This document shows positions 49,887-58,901 of a DNA stretch of 64,000 nt, piece after piece (the first letter of the stretch is position 1; the number at the start of each line of letters is the position of its first letter). Position numbers and translations under genes: made by a program. The stretch comes from Candidatus Magnetobacterium casense. GTDB lineage: Bacteria > Nitrospirota > Thermodesulfovibrionia > Thermodesulfovibrionales > Magnetobacteriaceae. Below the pieces are notes generated by a model that saw nothing but the letters and a program-made list of their open reading frames with translations, ran no database searches and was not told where the DNA came from. The stretch spans positions 103,172-167,171 of the forward strand of contig NZ_JMFO01000006.1 of assembly GCF_000714715.1 (NCBI RefSeq), read 5' to 3'.

Positions 49887-51029
49887 ATGAAAAACGACAA
49901 ATCAACTACCTGGAATATAAACATAGTGATGTTCGCCCCATTTATTGCCATGTTCCTGGCCCTCATTGTACATAGCTGCGGAGGTGGCGGGGGCGGGGGT
50001 GGCACCTCCACGGGCACTACATCCACAAAGACATCCGTGTCGATGACGATTTTGCTGAAAACTTCTGATACGCAACAGGGCAATATTTCTGAAAAGGCTA
50101 TACCATCTGACATTACGGCCATCAGGATTAGTATCTCCGCTACAGATATGGACACGATTGAGCGCCTGATACAGGTCAGCGGCAAGACCCAAATCACCGA
50201 AACCTTTGAAGTACCCAACGGCAAGCGGAGGCTGTTTTTAGTAGAGGCGCTCAATGCCTCAGCCGCTGTCTTATTCAAGGGGGACAAGCTGGCAGACCTT
50301 GAGGGCTTTCCCACTGCACTCGACATCAAGATGCTGCCGGTAACCGGACCTCCAACCACTATCGCCGGCATGTGGGAACTACATACGCGGTGTGTTGACC
50401 AAACGGAAGATTCTGTCGAAATGTCCCTGGTGTTATATGAAATCAGCAGTGGCAGCTTCTCCGGCAGCGCTACCGGCAAGGACAACAACGACTACGATAT
50501 CAGCCTGACAATCGATGGCAACTACAACGTCTCAAGCCATTACCTCAGTGGCACAGTGATTGTGAACTCACCACGGTATGTCTGTGTAAAGCAATACGCA
50601 TTTGGCACTACCATGACATCCAACGACACGGGCTACATAGACGCACATCAGGCAAACCCTTGTGGTTGTGAAACACAGGTACGTCTGACCCAAACATCAT
50701 CATCAACCCCTACGCCACTACCTACTCCGACTCCGACCCCTACGCCAACACCCACATCTACTCCTACACCGACTCCTACAGCCACTGCCACTGCCACTCC
50801 AACTCCAACGCCGACTCCTACGCCGACTCCTACATTTGAACCAACGCCTACCCCCATGCCAACGCCAACGCTGCCACCTCCTCCACTACCGACATTGCAG
50901 CCAACTCCTACTCCACAGCCAACTCGAACACCAGCTCCAACACCACAGCCTACTCCCACGCCACAACCCACACCACCACCTTCGCCAACTCCAACCCCCT
51001 TGGGGGCATCAAAAGCCTGGGGAACGTGA
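49887..51029 (+). CDS. Probable lipoprotein with Pro-Thr repeat tail
   Basis: 380 residues. The N-terminal helix ends in [14 protein letters not shown], a plausible lipobox followed by a Gly spacer. A globular part of about 240 residues ([14 protein letters not shown]..) follows with four cysteines near its end. The last 100 residues are PT/PTP repeats, a cell-wall or surface spacer. No family recognised. It sits between the FecR and cyclase genes. Confidence 0.7.
   Translation: MKNDKSTTWNINIVMFAPFIAMFLALIVHSCGGGGGGGGTSTGTTSTKTSVSMTILLKTSDTQQGNISEKAIPSDITAIRISISATDMDTIERLIQVSGKTQITETFEVPNGKRRLFLVEALNASAAVLFKGDKLADLEGFPTALDIKMLPVTGPPTTIAGMWELHTRCVDQTEDSVEMSLVLYEISSGSFSGSATGKDNNDYDISLTIDGNYNVSSHYLSGTVIVNSPRYVCVKQYAFGTTMTSNDTGYIDAHQANPCGCETQVRLTQTSSSTPTPLPTPTPTPTPTPTSTPTPTPTATATATPTPTPTPTPTPTFEPTPTPMPTPTLPPPPLPTLQPTPTPQPTRTPAPTPQPTPTPQPTPPPSPTPTPLGASKAWGT
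50705..51000 (+). repeat. CCxACx-type simple repeat coding for Pro-Thr
   Basis: Imperfect hexamer repeats of the CCTACG/CCGACT kind encode the Pro-Thr tail of the lipoprotein. Such tracts change length easily. Confidence 0.85.
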
Positions 51030-51061
51030 GCTAAACAGAACTTGATATCTATACTTGCACC

Positions 51062-51084
51062 GGGGGGAAATAACTCCTCCCCCC
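51062..51084 (+). terminator. G6/C6 hairpin before the cyclase gene
   Basis: GGGGGG (51062-51067) pairs with CCCCCC (51079-51084) across an 11-base loop, then TTATCT. A weak attenuator is possible; it could also hide the ribosome site region. Confidence 0.3.
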
Positions 51085-51100
51085 TTATCTCCACTGTCAT

Positions 51101-53086
51101 ATGAAACGAGTCCTCTTTCTTATAGCACTGGTATCGACACTGACATTTGCTGTGTTGGAGGTCTATGACCCCGTGATCATACGAGACAAGATCGAGGCAA
51201 AGACGTATGACCTCAGGATGCTTCTTTCGTGGAGACTCAGGCAGCATAACCCCGCGGCAGAGATAGTCATCGCATACATAGATGAAAAGAGCATTGCCGA
51301 TATTGGCAGATGGCCCTGGCCACGCAGCGTCATGGCTGACTTAATTGGCAGGATATCGGCGGACAAGCCCAGGGCTATCGGCATAGATGTTATGTTCAGC
51401 GAACGGCAGGACACCGAAAACGACGCCAGACTGGCAGAAACTATAAAGGATGCGGGCAATGTTGTCCTGGCCACTGCCTTCATGGTGCCAACGGGGGGCG
51501 GGGAGGTCAGAGGGACACCGGAGATACCTGATTATCTATGGGACTCTGCCTTTATGACGGTCAAGAGCGTATCGGGCATCGACTGGAAGCTATGGGCCGT
51601 AAAGGCGGACAAGGTCAATCTGCCAATTGCCGAAATAGCCGCACACGCATACCTGGGACACGTCTACTCCAACCCCGACCTCGATGGCGTGATGCGCTGG
51701 GAGTACCTGTATCTCAATTATGGCGTTGACTGCTACCCGCACTTTGCCCTGCAGGTGGCACGGATAGCCAGGGGGATTGAGGTCAAGGACATGGTGCTCT
51801 TTGGTGGCTCCGGCATCAGACTCGGACAACAGTTCATCCCCACCAGCCTCAATGGCAAGGTGCTGATACACTATCTGCCACCGGAGAAGGGCTATCCCTC
51901 GGTACCGGCATCGGAGGTGCTTAGGGGGACAAGGCCCAGGGGGATGTTCACAAATAAGATAGTCCTGCTTGGTACCTCTGCCCTTGCCACATACGATGTG
52001 ATGGTCACGCCCTTTTCGGCAAATACCCCCGGTGTGGCTATCAACGCAAACGTCGTAGAGAACATCCTGCACAACAGTTTCTTGAAAAAAAGCCCCGGTG
52101 TTATAGAGTTGACCTTTATCATTACCACGGGCATTTTTTTGGGGTTGCTGCTACCGAGGTTGGGAGCGTTGGTTGGCTCTGTGGTTTCGATACTGCTAAT
52201 GGTGTGTTATGTTTCAGCGGGCATTTATCTCCTGACATATGCGGGGGTGTGGATAAACTACACCTATCCGCTTACAAATATGTTTCTGATATTTTTTTCG
52301 CAGACACTGGTCAAGTTCTTCTTGGAGGAACGGAGGGCCAGGGATATAAAAAGGATGTTTTCCAGATATGTCTCCCCCAAGATAGTAGAGGAGCTTATCA
52401 ACCACCCCGAAGAGGCCCTCCTGGGTGGACGCAAAAGGCTCATTACGGTGCTGTTTTCAGACATTGCCGGCTTTACGAATCTCTCCGAAAACCTCTCCCC
52501 TGAGGAAGTGGTAGGCAGGCTCAATGAGTATTTCACGGAGATGGTAGGGCTGATATTTCAGTACAATGGTACCTTGAACAAGTTCATCGGGGATGCGCTG
52601 ATGGCGTTTTGGGGGGCGCCGCTATCACAGCCAGACCAGGCCGAGCTTGCCGTCAAGTGCGCACTGCATATGATCACCCGTGTGAAGGAGCTTCAGGCCA
52701 AGTGGCGTGCCGAGGGCAAGATAATCATTGACATCGGCATCGGTCTCAACACTGGCGAGGTGCTGGTGGGTAACATCGGGGCAGAGGGTATGCAGATGGA
52801 TTACACGATCATTGGCGACGACGTAAACCTGGGCTCCCGCATTGAGGCACTGACACGAAAGTACAAGACCCACCTGTTGATTTCGGAGTTTACCGTGCAG
52901 TTGCTCAGAGAGGGGATCGCCAATGGCACGATAAAAGGTCTCTCCGTGCGAGGCATAGAAAAGGTTGTGGTCAAGGGCAAGAAAAAACCCGTAACCATCT
53001 ACGAAGTCACCTCACTCGACCCCGAATCCCCCGCCATCCTCACCGAACCGGAAGAAGATAGGGTCGTCGAGTACAAGGAAAAGTAG
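51101..53086 (+). CDS. CHASE2-domain adenylate cyclase
   Basis: 661 residues. N-terminal membrane helix, extracytoplasmic CHASE2 domain (about 28-330; VIAYIDEKSIADIGRWPWPR, GIDVMFSE), three membrane helices (about 330-410), and a class III cyclase domain (about 445-625). FSDIAGF and GDALMAFWG bind metal; the Lys in LNKFIGD and the Thr in YTIIGDD favour ATP, and Asn and Arg in DVNLGSRIE complete the site. It would make cAMP in response to an envelope signal. Last gene of the cluster. Confidence 0.92.
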   Translation: MKRVLFLIALVSTLTFAVLEVYDPVIIRDKIEAKTYDLRMLLSWRLRQHNPAAEIVIAYIDEKSIADIGRWPWPRSVMADLIGRISADKPRAIGIDVMFSERQDTENDARLAETIKDAGNVVLATAFMVPTGGGEVRGTPEIPDYLWDSAFMTVKSVSGIDWKLWAVKADKVNLPIAEIAAHAYLGHVYSNPDLDGVMRWEYLYLNYGVDCYPHFALQVARIARGIEVKDMVLFGGSGIRLGQQFIPTSLNGKVLIHYLPPEKGYPSVPASEVLRGTRPRGMFTNKIVLLGTSALATYDVMVTPFSANTPGVAINANVVENILHNSFLKKSPGVIELTFIITTGIFLGLLLPRLGALVGSVVSILLMVCYVSAGIYLLTYAGVWINYTYPLTNMFLIFFSQTLVKFFLEERRARDIKRMFSRYVSPKIVEELINHPEEALLGGRKRLITVLFSDIAGFTNLSENLSPEEVVGRLNEYFTEMVGLIFQYNGTLNKFIGDALMAFWGAPLSQPDQAELAVKCALHMITRVKELQAKWRAEGKIIIDIGIGLNTGEVLVGNIGAEGMQMDYTIIGDDVNLGSRIEALTRKYKTHLLISEFTVQLLREGIANGTIKGLSVRGIEKVVVKGKKKPVTIYEVTSLDPESPAILTEPEEDRVVEYKEK

Positions 53087-53147
53087 GTTCCTTCTCATTT
53101 CAAGTGGGTAACTTTTCCCGCCCTTGCAGAAAAACCCTCCCCTAACC

Positions 53148-53164
53148 CCTCCCATAAAGGGAGG
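53148..53164 (+). terminator. Short hairpin after the cyclase gene
   Basis: CCTCCC and GGGAGG pair across ATAAA, 61 bases after the stop. No strong T-run follows. The remaining gap to 53358 has no gene; it includes CCACTAAAAATTTATGCACCC (53228-53248), which resembles 1311-1331. Confidence 0.4.
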
Positions 53165-53358
53165 ATGACCAACTAATTTTCAGACACAACCTTTATCTAA
53201 AACATTTGTGAGGGCTAAAAAAACCACCCACTAAAAATTTATGCACCCCGTTATACACCTGAACTTGCCAAAAGGAGGCCTCCTGTTATAGAATAACTTT
53301 AAAGGAGCCTTGTTGTAATGCGGAAATATCATTGACAACAAGCTCACAGGCAAGACGA

Positions 53359-56300
53359 ATGAAGACCTTAAAAACTAAGCTCATATTAATCGTTGTAGCG
53401 GTTTATTTGATGGTTGGCGCTGCCACGTATGCGGCGCTGAAGTTTGCGGTGGACTCCGTGGTCATGGATTTGGGGGTCAATTACGCAGCGATGCTTGCAG
53501 AGGTGCAAAAAAACAGACTATTGCCTGTGCTTCAGCGGGAGCTGGCACTGGCACTGAAGATGGCCGACTCCTCTCTGCTGAAACTCTGGGCACGCAATGA
53601 AAATGACCCCAACATAAGAAAGCTGGCCATGCAGGAACTGCAAAGCTACAGAAACCTCTTCCACGACAAGAGTTATTTCATCGCACCGGTTGCAACTCAG
53701 AACTTCTATTTTAACAATGCCGCAAATGAATTTGAGGGCAGAGAACTCCGCCAGCACCTCAGCCAGGACAAAGAAGATGACAAGTGGTTTTTCTCCACAC
53801 TCAAAGACATCGACGGCTTTGACCTCAACGTAGACAGCAATGAGGCATTGGGTGTTACAAAGGTATGGTTTAACATCGTCATGAGGGATGGTAACGAGCG
53901 GCTAGCCGTATGCGGAACGGGCATAGACCTGAGCGAATTTATAAAGAAACTCGTCATCAGCCGACAAAGCGGTATCTCTACGGTGCTGATAGGACAAAAC
54001 GGTGATATAAAGGCCCACCCCGATGTCAGATTCATAGACTTTAACGCCGTGACAAAGTCCGAAACCAGTCAAAAGACCATATATGGTCTCTTGAATTTAC
54101 CAGGTGAGCGTAGCCTGTTACGTGCCGCCCTGGATACCGTAAGGGCAGGCAAACAAGATGTCGAGACCTTGTCTGTGACCCTGCATGGTCACAAGCACAT
54201 AGCCTCTGTCACCTATATGCCCGACCTGGACTGGTATGCCATTGTCCTGGTTGACACCTCACGCTTAATAGACCTCGGCAAGTTTCTTCCGCTGACTGTC
54301 ATAACAATACTGTCGATGCTTACCACTGTCATCATACTGGTATCACTTCTGCACAAGGTCATCCTCAATCCGCTTTCAAGACTCACGGAGTCAACCCGCA
54401 AGATGGCCGCCGGGACCTACGACATATCGCTGCCCGTTACGCGAACGGACGAAATCGGTACCCTGACGGAGTCCTTCAACACCATGGCGGCTACCGTGCT
54501 GGATTACACCAGCAACCTTGACAACAAGGTCAAAGAGCAAACGGAACAACTACGGCAGTTAATCGAAATGGCCCCCGATGCAATGGTTGTAGTTGACTGT
54601 AAAGGGACCATTATATCGTTTAACGAACAGGCACAGATGTTGTTTGAATATATACCCGAAGAGGTTATTGGTCAGCCAATAGAGATACTGATCCCACACC
54701 GTTACAGGGACAAGCACGTTGGGTATCGCGATGCCTTTATTGCCAACCCACGCATCATAGGCATGGGTAGCGGGCTTGAGTTGATAGGGTTGGCCTATGG
54801 CGGGAGAGAGATTCCGATGGATGCAAGCCTCAGTTACACGGATACGGGGGGGAGCAGGCAGATTATATGCGCATTGCGCGACATAACGGAACGTAAGCGT
54901 GTCGATGCGCTTAAGGTGGAGAAGGAGGTTGCCGAGGAGGCCGCAGCCAGGGCACAACAGGCACAGTTGGAGGCCGAAGGCGCCAGACAGGAACTACAGG
55001 CAAAGGTGCAAGAGGTGGAGCGTTTCAATCGCCTGGCATTGGGGCGTGAAGAGAGGATAGTGGAATTAAAAAGGCAGGTGAACTCCCTGATTGTGCAGGT
55101 CGGTGGTACCGCACCCTATATAGAATATGGCCTTGAAGCTACCTCAAGTGATGAACTTGAGACACCCCTGGAAGAGTCTGTGGATAGCTCTGTTGTCAAA
55201 CCCAATCTTGAGGCCATCTTAGACCTGAAACCACTACAGGACATATTTCAGACATTCTGTGAACTGGTCGGTATCCCTGCTGCGATTATTGATCTTGAGG
55301 CCAAGGTGCTGGCCTCATCCAACTGGCAGCGTGCCTGCACGGACTTCCACAGGGTCAATGAGCAGACCTGTAAGCGCTGCATAGAGAGCGACACACAATT
55401 GGCCCTCAATCTCCAGGAGGGAAAGGATTACGCCATCTATAGCTGTAAAAACGGCCTCACCGACTGCGCTTCACCCATATTCGTGGATGACCATCACGTT
55501 GCAAATGTCTTTATCGGACAGTTTTTCATTGCTCCACCTGACCTTGAGTTCTTTGCCGAACAGGCCAGACAGTTCAATTTCGATAAAGATGCCTATCTGG
55601 ACGCTATCAGGGACGTTCCAATTATGTCTGAGGACAGACTGCCCGCCATCCTCACCTTCCTTGCCGGATTTGCCAGAATTGTCACTTCGATTTCCTATCA
55701 GCGTATGAAGGCACAATCTGCCGAGCGATTTATGGCAAGGCGTACGGAAGAACTCAAGCAACAACATACCAGCGCCATGAGTCTGGCAGAAGACGCCAAT
55801 CAGGCCCGCGCAGAGCTTGAACGGTACAAAGACCAACTGGAACTGCTGGTGCAACAGCGCACGGAGCAATTGCAAAAGAGCGAAGAGTTGAGCCGTATGT
55901 TGCTGATATCGGTTGCGGAGGGCATCTTTGGCGTAGATGCCGATGGCGTGGTTGTCTTTATCAATCCCGCCGCCCTCAGGATGCTGCTCTATGCAGAGGG
56001 CGAGTTAATCGGACAAAATATCCACGCCATGATTCATCATGCCTGTGCCGATGGCTCTCCGCACGATGAAGAGTTCTGCCCTATGTATAAGACAAATCGT
56101 TACGGTATAGCTAGTCAGGTGGATGACGATATCCTGTGGCGAAAGAATGGTAGTTACTTTCGGGTTGAGTATTCGGCAACGCCAATCTATAAAGACAGGG
56201 CAGTGGTGGGTTCGGTGGTAACCTTCCGTGATATAACCGAACGTAAGAAGGTGGAAGAGCAGTTGAAACAGCATGTCATGGACCTTGAGCGCTTTAACAG

Positions 56301-56403
56301 ACTGACAATTGGGCGTGAGGAAAAGATGATCCACCTTAAACAGGAGATCAATGAGCTGTCGGAAGAATTGGGACGAGTCGGGAGATACAAGATTGTACAC
56401 TGA
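53359..56403 (+). CDS. Cache-HAMP-PAS-PocR-PAS sensor without kinase domain
   Basis: About 1014 residues. Membrane helix (5-27), extracytoplasmic Cache domain (about 30-315), second helix (about 318-340), HAMP (about 343-395), PAS (about 405-520), a charged helix with ERFNRLALGREERIVELKR (about 554-578), a PocR ligand-binding domain with cysteines CKRCIES and CKNGLTDCASP (about 616-785), a coiled coil, another PAS (about 855-970) and again the helix ERFNRLTIGREEKMIHLKQ at the C-terminus. No HisKA or ATPase. ATG 53359 precedes the membrane helix; a TTG at 53332 is also in frame. It likely feeds the hybrid kinase three genes downstream. Confidence 0.88.
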   Translation: MKTLKTKLILIVVAVYLMVGAATYAALKFAVDSVVMDLGVNYAAMLAEVQKNRLLPVLQRELALALKMADSSLLKLWARNENDPNIRKLAMQELQSYRNLFHDKSYFIAPVATQNFYFNNAANEFEGRELRQHLSQDKEDDKWFFSTLKDIDGFDLNVDSNEALGVTKVWFNIVMRDGNERLAVCGTGIDLSEFIKKLVISRQSGISTVLIGQNGDIKAHPDVRFIDFNAVTKSETSQKTIYGLLNLPGERSLLRAALDTVRAGKQDVETLSVTLHGHKHIASVTYMPDLDWYAIVLVDTSRLIDLGKFLPLTVITILSMLTTVIILVSLLHKVILNPLSRLTESTRKMAAGTYDISLPVTRTDEIGTLTESFNTMAATVLDYTSNLDNKVKEQTEQLRQLIEMAPDAMVVVDCKGTIISFNEQAQMLFEYIPEEVIGQPIEILIPHRYRDKHVGYRDAFIANPRIIGMGSGLELIGLAYGGREIPMDASLSYTDTGGSRQIICALRDITERKRVDALKVEKEVAEEAAARAQQAQLEAEGARQELQAKVQEVERFNRLALGREERIVELKRQVNSLIVQVGGTAPYIEYGLEATSSDELETPLEESVDSSVVKPNLEAILDLKPLQDIFQTFCELVGIPAAIIDLEAKVLASSNWQRACTDFHRVNEQTCKRCIESDTQLALNLQEGKDYAIYSCKNGLTDCASPIFVDDHHVANVFIGQFFIAPPDLEFFAEQARQFNFDKDAYLDAIRDVPIMSEDRLPAILTFLAGFARIVTSISYQRMKAQSAERFMARRTEELKQQHTSAMSLAEDANQARAELERYKDQLELLVQQRTEQLQKSEELSRMLLISVAEGIFGVDADGVVVFINPAALRMLLYAEGELIGQNIHAMIHHACADGSPHDEEFCPMYKTNRYGIASQVDDDILWRKNGSYFRVEYSATPIYKDRAVVGSVVTFRDITERKKVEEQLKQHVMDLERFNRLTIGREEKMIHLKQEINELSEELGRVGRYKIVH

Positions 56404-56445
56404 GCGGCAACGTTACGTAGAATATACGACTAACACGGTTGTGAG

Positions 56446-58350
56446 ATGACAGGCAATCATTTGACTCTGAGGCGGCATATACTGCTTTGCATAGGGCTTC
56501 CATTGGCAGGCGTTCTGCTGACTTCGTTCGTTGTTTTGCACTATATGTTTCGGGCAGCAGAGGACGAACAACGGACAAATATCGCGCAGATACTCGGTGA
56601 CGTCGTTGCCCGCCTTCATGCCGAAACCATGGGCGGACAGGCAATGGGTGCGGCCTTTCTCATGGGATTAAACGAGCCTCTCATAAAAGCAATGGCAAAG
56701 GAGAAGCTGCCGCGGGATCACCCCGAGACATTGGAGCGCATGGTTGCCGCCAAACACTTTTTCGGTGCAGACGGTGTCTTTATCGTCAATGCTGACGGTA
56801 TAATAGTCGCACACGAGAGTGACGTAAAGAGGTCTACCGGCATGAACATGTCGGTACGCTCATACGTAAAGCAGGCCATGGCCGATAAATCAAGCGTATA
56901 CGCTGCAATAAGTATCAGTACGGGCGACAAGGTCTTCTACATTGCTGCTCCTATACATGAGGGTGATACTCATGAGACAACGGTAATTGGCACGTTGGTT
57001 ATACGTATGCCTGCAGAGCCTGTCATCTCCAGGTATCTGAAGCTGCTGCCGGGGCAGGCACTTTTGGTGTCACCGGAGGGTATTGTCTTTTCCAGCACAA
57101 AATTCTCCTGGATGTATAACGCTACACAACACGTGACCAGGGAACATATTGACTATATAAAAAAGGAAAAACGCTACGGAAAAATGTTTGATAATAAGCC
57201 CCCGGAGGTATTGCCGATAGATATAGCCGGCAACTCAGTCCCGTTCGATGGTCATCGTTATACCATAAACAGGGAATTCTTTGACTGGAACGACCTTGGC
57301 GGTTTATGGCAACTGGTTGTTATCCAGGATACAAAGGGGTTGGTATCTCCACTGCAGATCACGCTGGTCATTCTGGTTACAATAGTGGGCTACGTTGTCG
57401 TTGGATTCTTGCTGTCCTTGATACTAAGGCAGCGCCTTCTTAAGACACAGGACGATATCCGTATCAGGAAACTCAGCAGCGTCGTTGAAAACTCCCCTGT
57501 GGCCGTGCTGATTACGGATACGGATGGGATTATCGAGTATGTAAACGAGGCGTTTGTCCATATAACCGGCTACTCCGCCTCCGAGGCCACAGGACGTAAC
57601 CCCGGTATACTTAAGAGCGGACTTACTCCGGAGGAGACGCACCTGTCCCTGTGGAGATCTCTGAGGGATGGCCGTCTGTGGCAGGGCGAATTCATCAACA
57701 GACGTAAAGACGGCTCTCTGTATACGGCATTTTCTACGATTACCGGTCTTTCAGACCAACAGGGCAGGGTCGTCAACTACGTAGGTCTTCAGGAGGATAT
57801 CACCGAACGTAAGCGCACGGATGAGGCCCTCCGCAAGTCGCAACAGCGCCTGGCGTTCCTTGTGCAAAACTCCCCACTTGGAATCATCGAGTGGGATATT
57901 AACTTCAGGGTTATCACTTGGAATAATGCGGCAGAACATATATTTGGCTACACCAGGGAAGAAACTATAGGCAGACAGGCATCCGAACTGATTATTCCAG
58001 AGGGAATGCGTACCCACGCAGATGAGGTCTGGTGTGCATTGAGCGAACAGAGGGGCGTGGTATCCATTGACAGTGAAAATATTACAAAAGATGGCCAACA
58101 TATCACCTGTCACTGGTATAACGTAACGCTTGTTGATGAGGCGGGGCACCCTATTGGCGTTACTTCCATTGTGGATGACATCACACATAGCAGGAAGATG
58201 GAGACGGAACTGAGACAGTACCTGCAGGAGTTAGAACGTTTCACACAACTAGCGGTCAACAGGGAAGAGAAAATGATTGACTTAAAACAAGAGATTAACG
58301 CACTGAGAGAAGAGTGCGGATATGAAGCGAAATATAAAATCGTTCAATAA
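56446..58350 (+). CDS. Cache-PAS-PAS sensor without kinase domain
   Basis: 634 residues. Membrane helix (12-34), double-Cache-like sensor outside (about 40-295; GVFIVNADGIIVAHE), second helix (about 303-325), PAS (about 335-455; TERKRTDEAL at its end), PAS (about 463-585) and the C-terminal helix ERFTQLAVNREEKMIDLKQ. The tail ends YEAKYKIVQ, like YKIVH in the upstream protein. No output domain. The next gene begins 19 bases downstream. Confidence 0.88.
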   Translation: MTGNHLTLRRHILLCIGLPLAGVLLTSFVVLHYMFRAAEDEQRTNIAQILGDVVARLHAETMGGQAMGAAFLMGLNEPLIKAMAKEKLPRDHPETLERMVAAKHFFGADGVFIVNADGIIVAHESDVKRSTGMNMSVRSYVKQAMADKSSVYAAISISTGDKVFYIAAPIHEGDTHETTVIGTLVIRMPAEPVISRYLKLLPGQALLVSPEGIVFSSTKFSWMYNATQHVTREHIDYIKKEKRYGKMFDNKPPEVLPIDIAGNSVPFDGHRYTINREFFDWNDLGGLWQLVVIQDTKGLVSPLQITLVILVTIVGYVVVGFLLSLILRQRLLKTQDDIRIRKLSSVVENSPVAVLITDTDGIIEYVNEAFVHITGYSASEATGRNPGILKSGLTPEETHLSLWRSLRDGRLWQGEFINRRKDGSLYTAFSTITGLSDQQGRVVNYVGLQEDITERKRTDEALRKSQQRLAFLVQNSPLGIIEWDINFRVITWNNAAEHIFGYTREETIGRQASELIIPEGMRTHADEVWCALSEQRGVVSIDSENITKDGQHITCHWYNVTLVDEAGHPIGVTSIVDDITHSRKMETELRQYLQELERFTQLAVNREEKMIDLKQEINALREECGYEAKYKIVQ

Positions 58351-58369
58351 AGAGATAAGGAGGACTGAC

Positions 58370-58897
58370 ATGTTTAAGGAAAAAAGAGAGCAACCGATGT
58401 TTGACTGGAGTATGATTGGAGATATCAAGGAGGGTCGTCCCAACCTGGGTTCCACGATGGAGGTGGGCGTATACAGGTTGATGCAATTTACGCTGAGGGA
58501 TGTTATAATAAGGAAGTTTAGCCCGGAGGTGGCAGACCGCATCTATTTTGAGGCCGGAGAGCTGGCTGGAAGGGAGTTTTGCAAGGCGTTGCTGAACAAG
58601 AAAAGCGAATTCAATGTTTTCATAAAAGAGCTCCAGGAACTTCTCACGAAGCTGAAGATCGGAATACTACGGGTTGAAAAGGCCGACCTTGAGAAAAAGG
58701 AATTCACCCTGACTGTTGCCGAGGACCTCGACTGCTCGGGACTACCCATTGTTGATGAGACCATATGCACCTATGATGAGGGCTTTATCAGCGGACTGTT
58801 GTATGAGTACACGGGGGTCAGGTTCAGCGTCAAAGAGATTGATTGTTGGTGCTCTGGGGACAGGGTTTGCCGCTTTGAGGTAAAACCCGCGGCCTGA
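58370..58897 (+). CDS. V4R-domain small-molecule binding protein
   Basis: 175 residues. The C-terminal part ([27 protein letters not shown].. [10 protein letters not shown].. [16 protein letters not shown]) is a 4-vinyl reductase (V4R) domain with the cysteine-containing [11 protein letters not shown] motif. V4R domains bind small hydrophobic or aromatic ligands. Ribosome site AAGGAGG gives the start at ATG 58370; an upstream ATG at 58322 lies inside the previous gene. It starts five bases before the hybrid kinase. Confidence 0.88.
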   Translation: MFKEKREQPMFDWSMIGDIKEGRPNLGSTMEVGVYRLMQFTLRDVIIRKFSPEVADRIYFEAGELAGREFCKALLNKKSEFNVFIKELQELLTKLKIGILRVEKADLEKKEFTLTVAEDLDCSGLPIVDETICTYDEGFISGLLYEYTGVRFSVKEIDCWCSGDRVCRFEVKPAA

Positions 58898-58901
58898 AAC
58901 C

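Noticed and set aside
50705..51000. Possible CRISPR-like repeats
   Set aside because: The units are hexamers in frame with a protein and have no spacers.
50648..51247. 199-codon minus-strand Gly-Val repeat frame
   Set aside because: It is the mirror image of the Pro-Thr tract of the lipoprotein gene.
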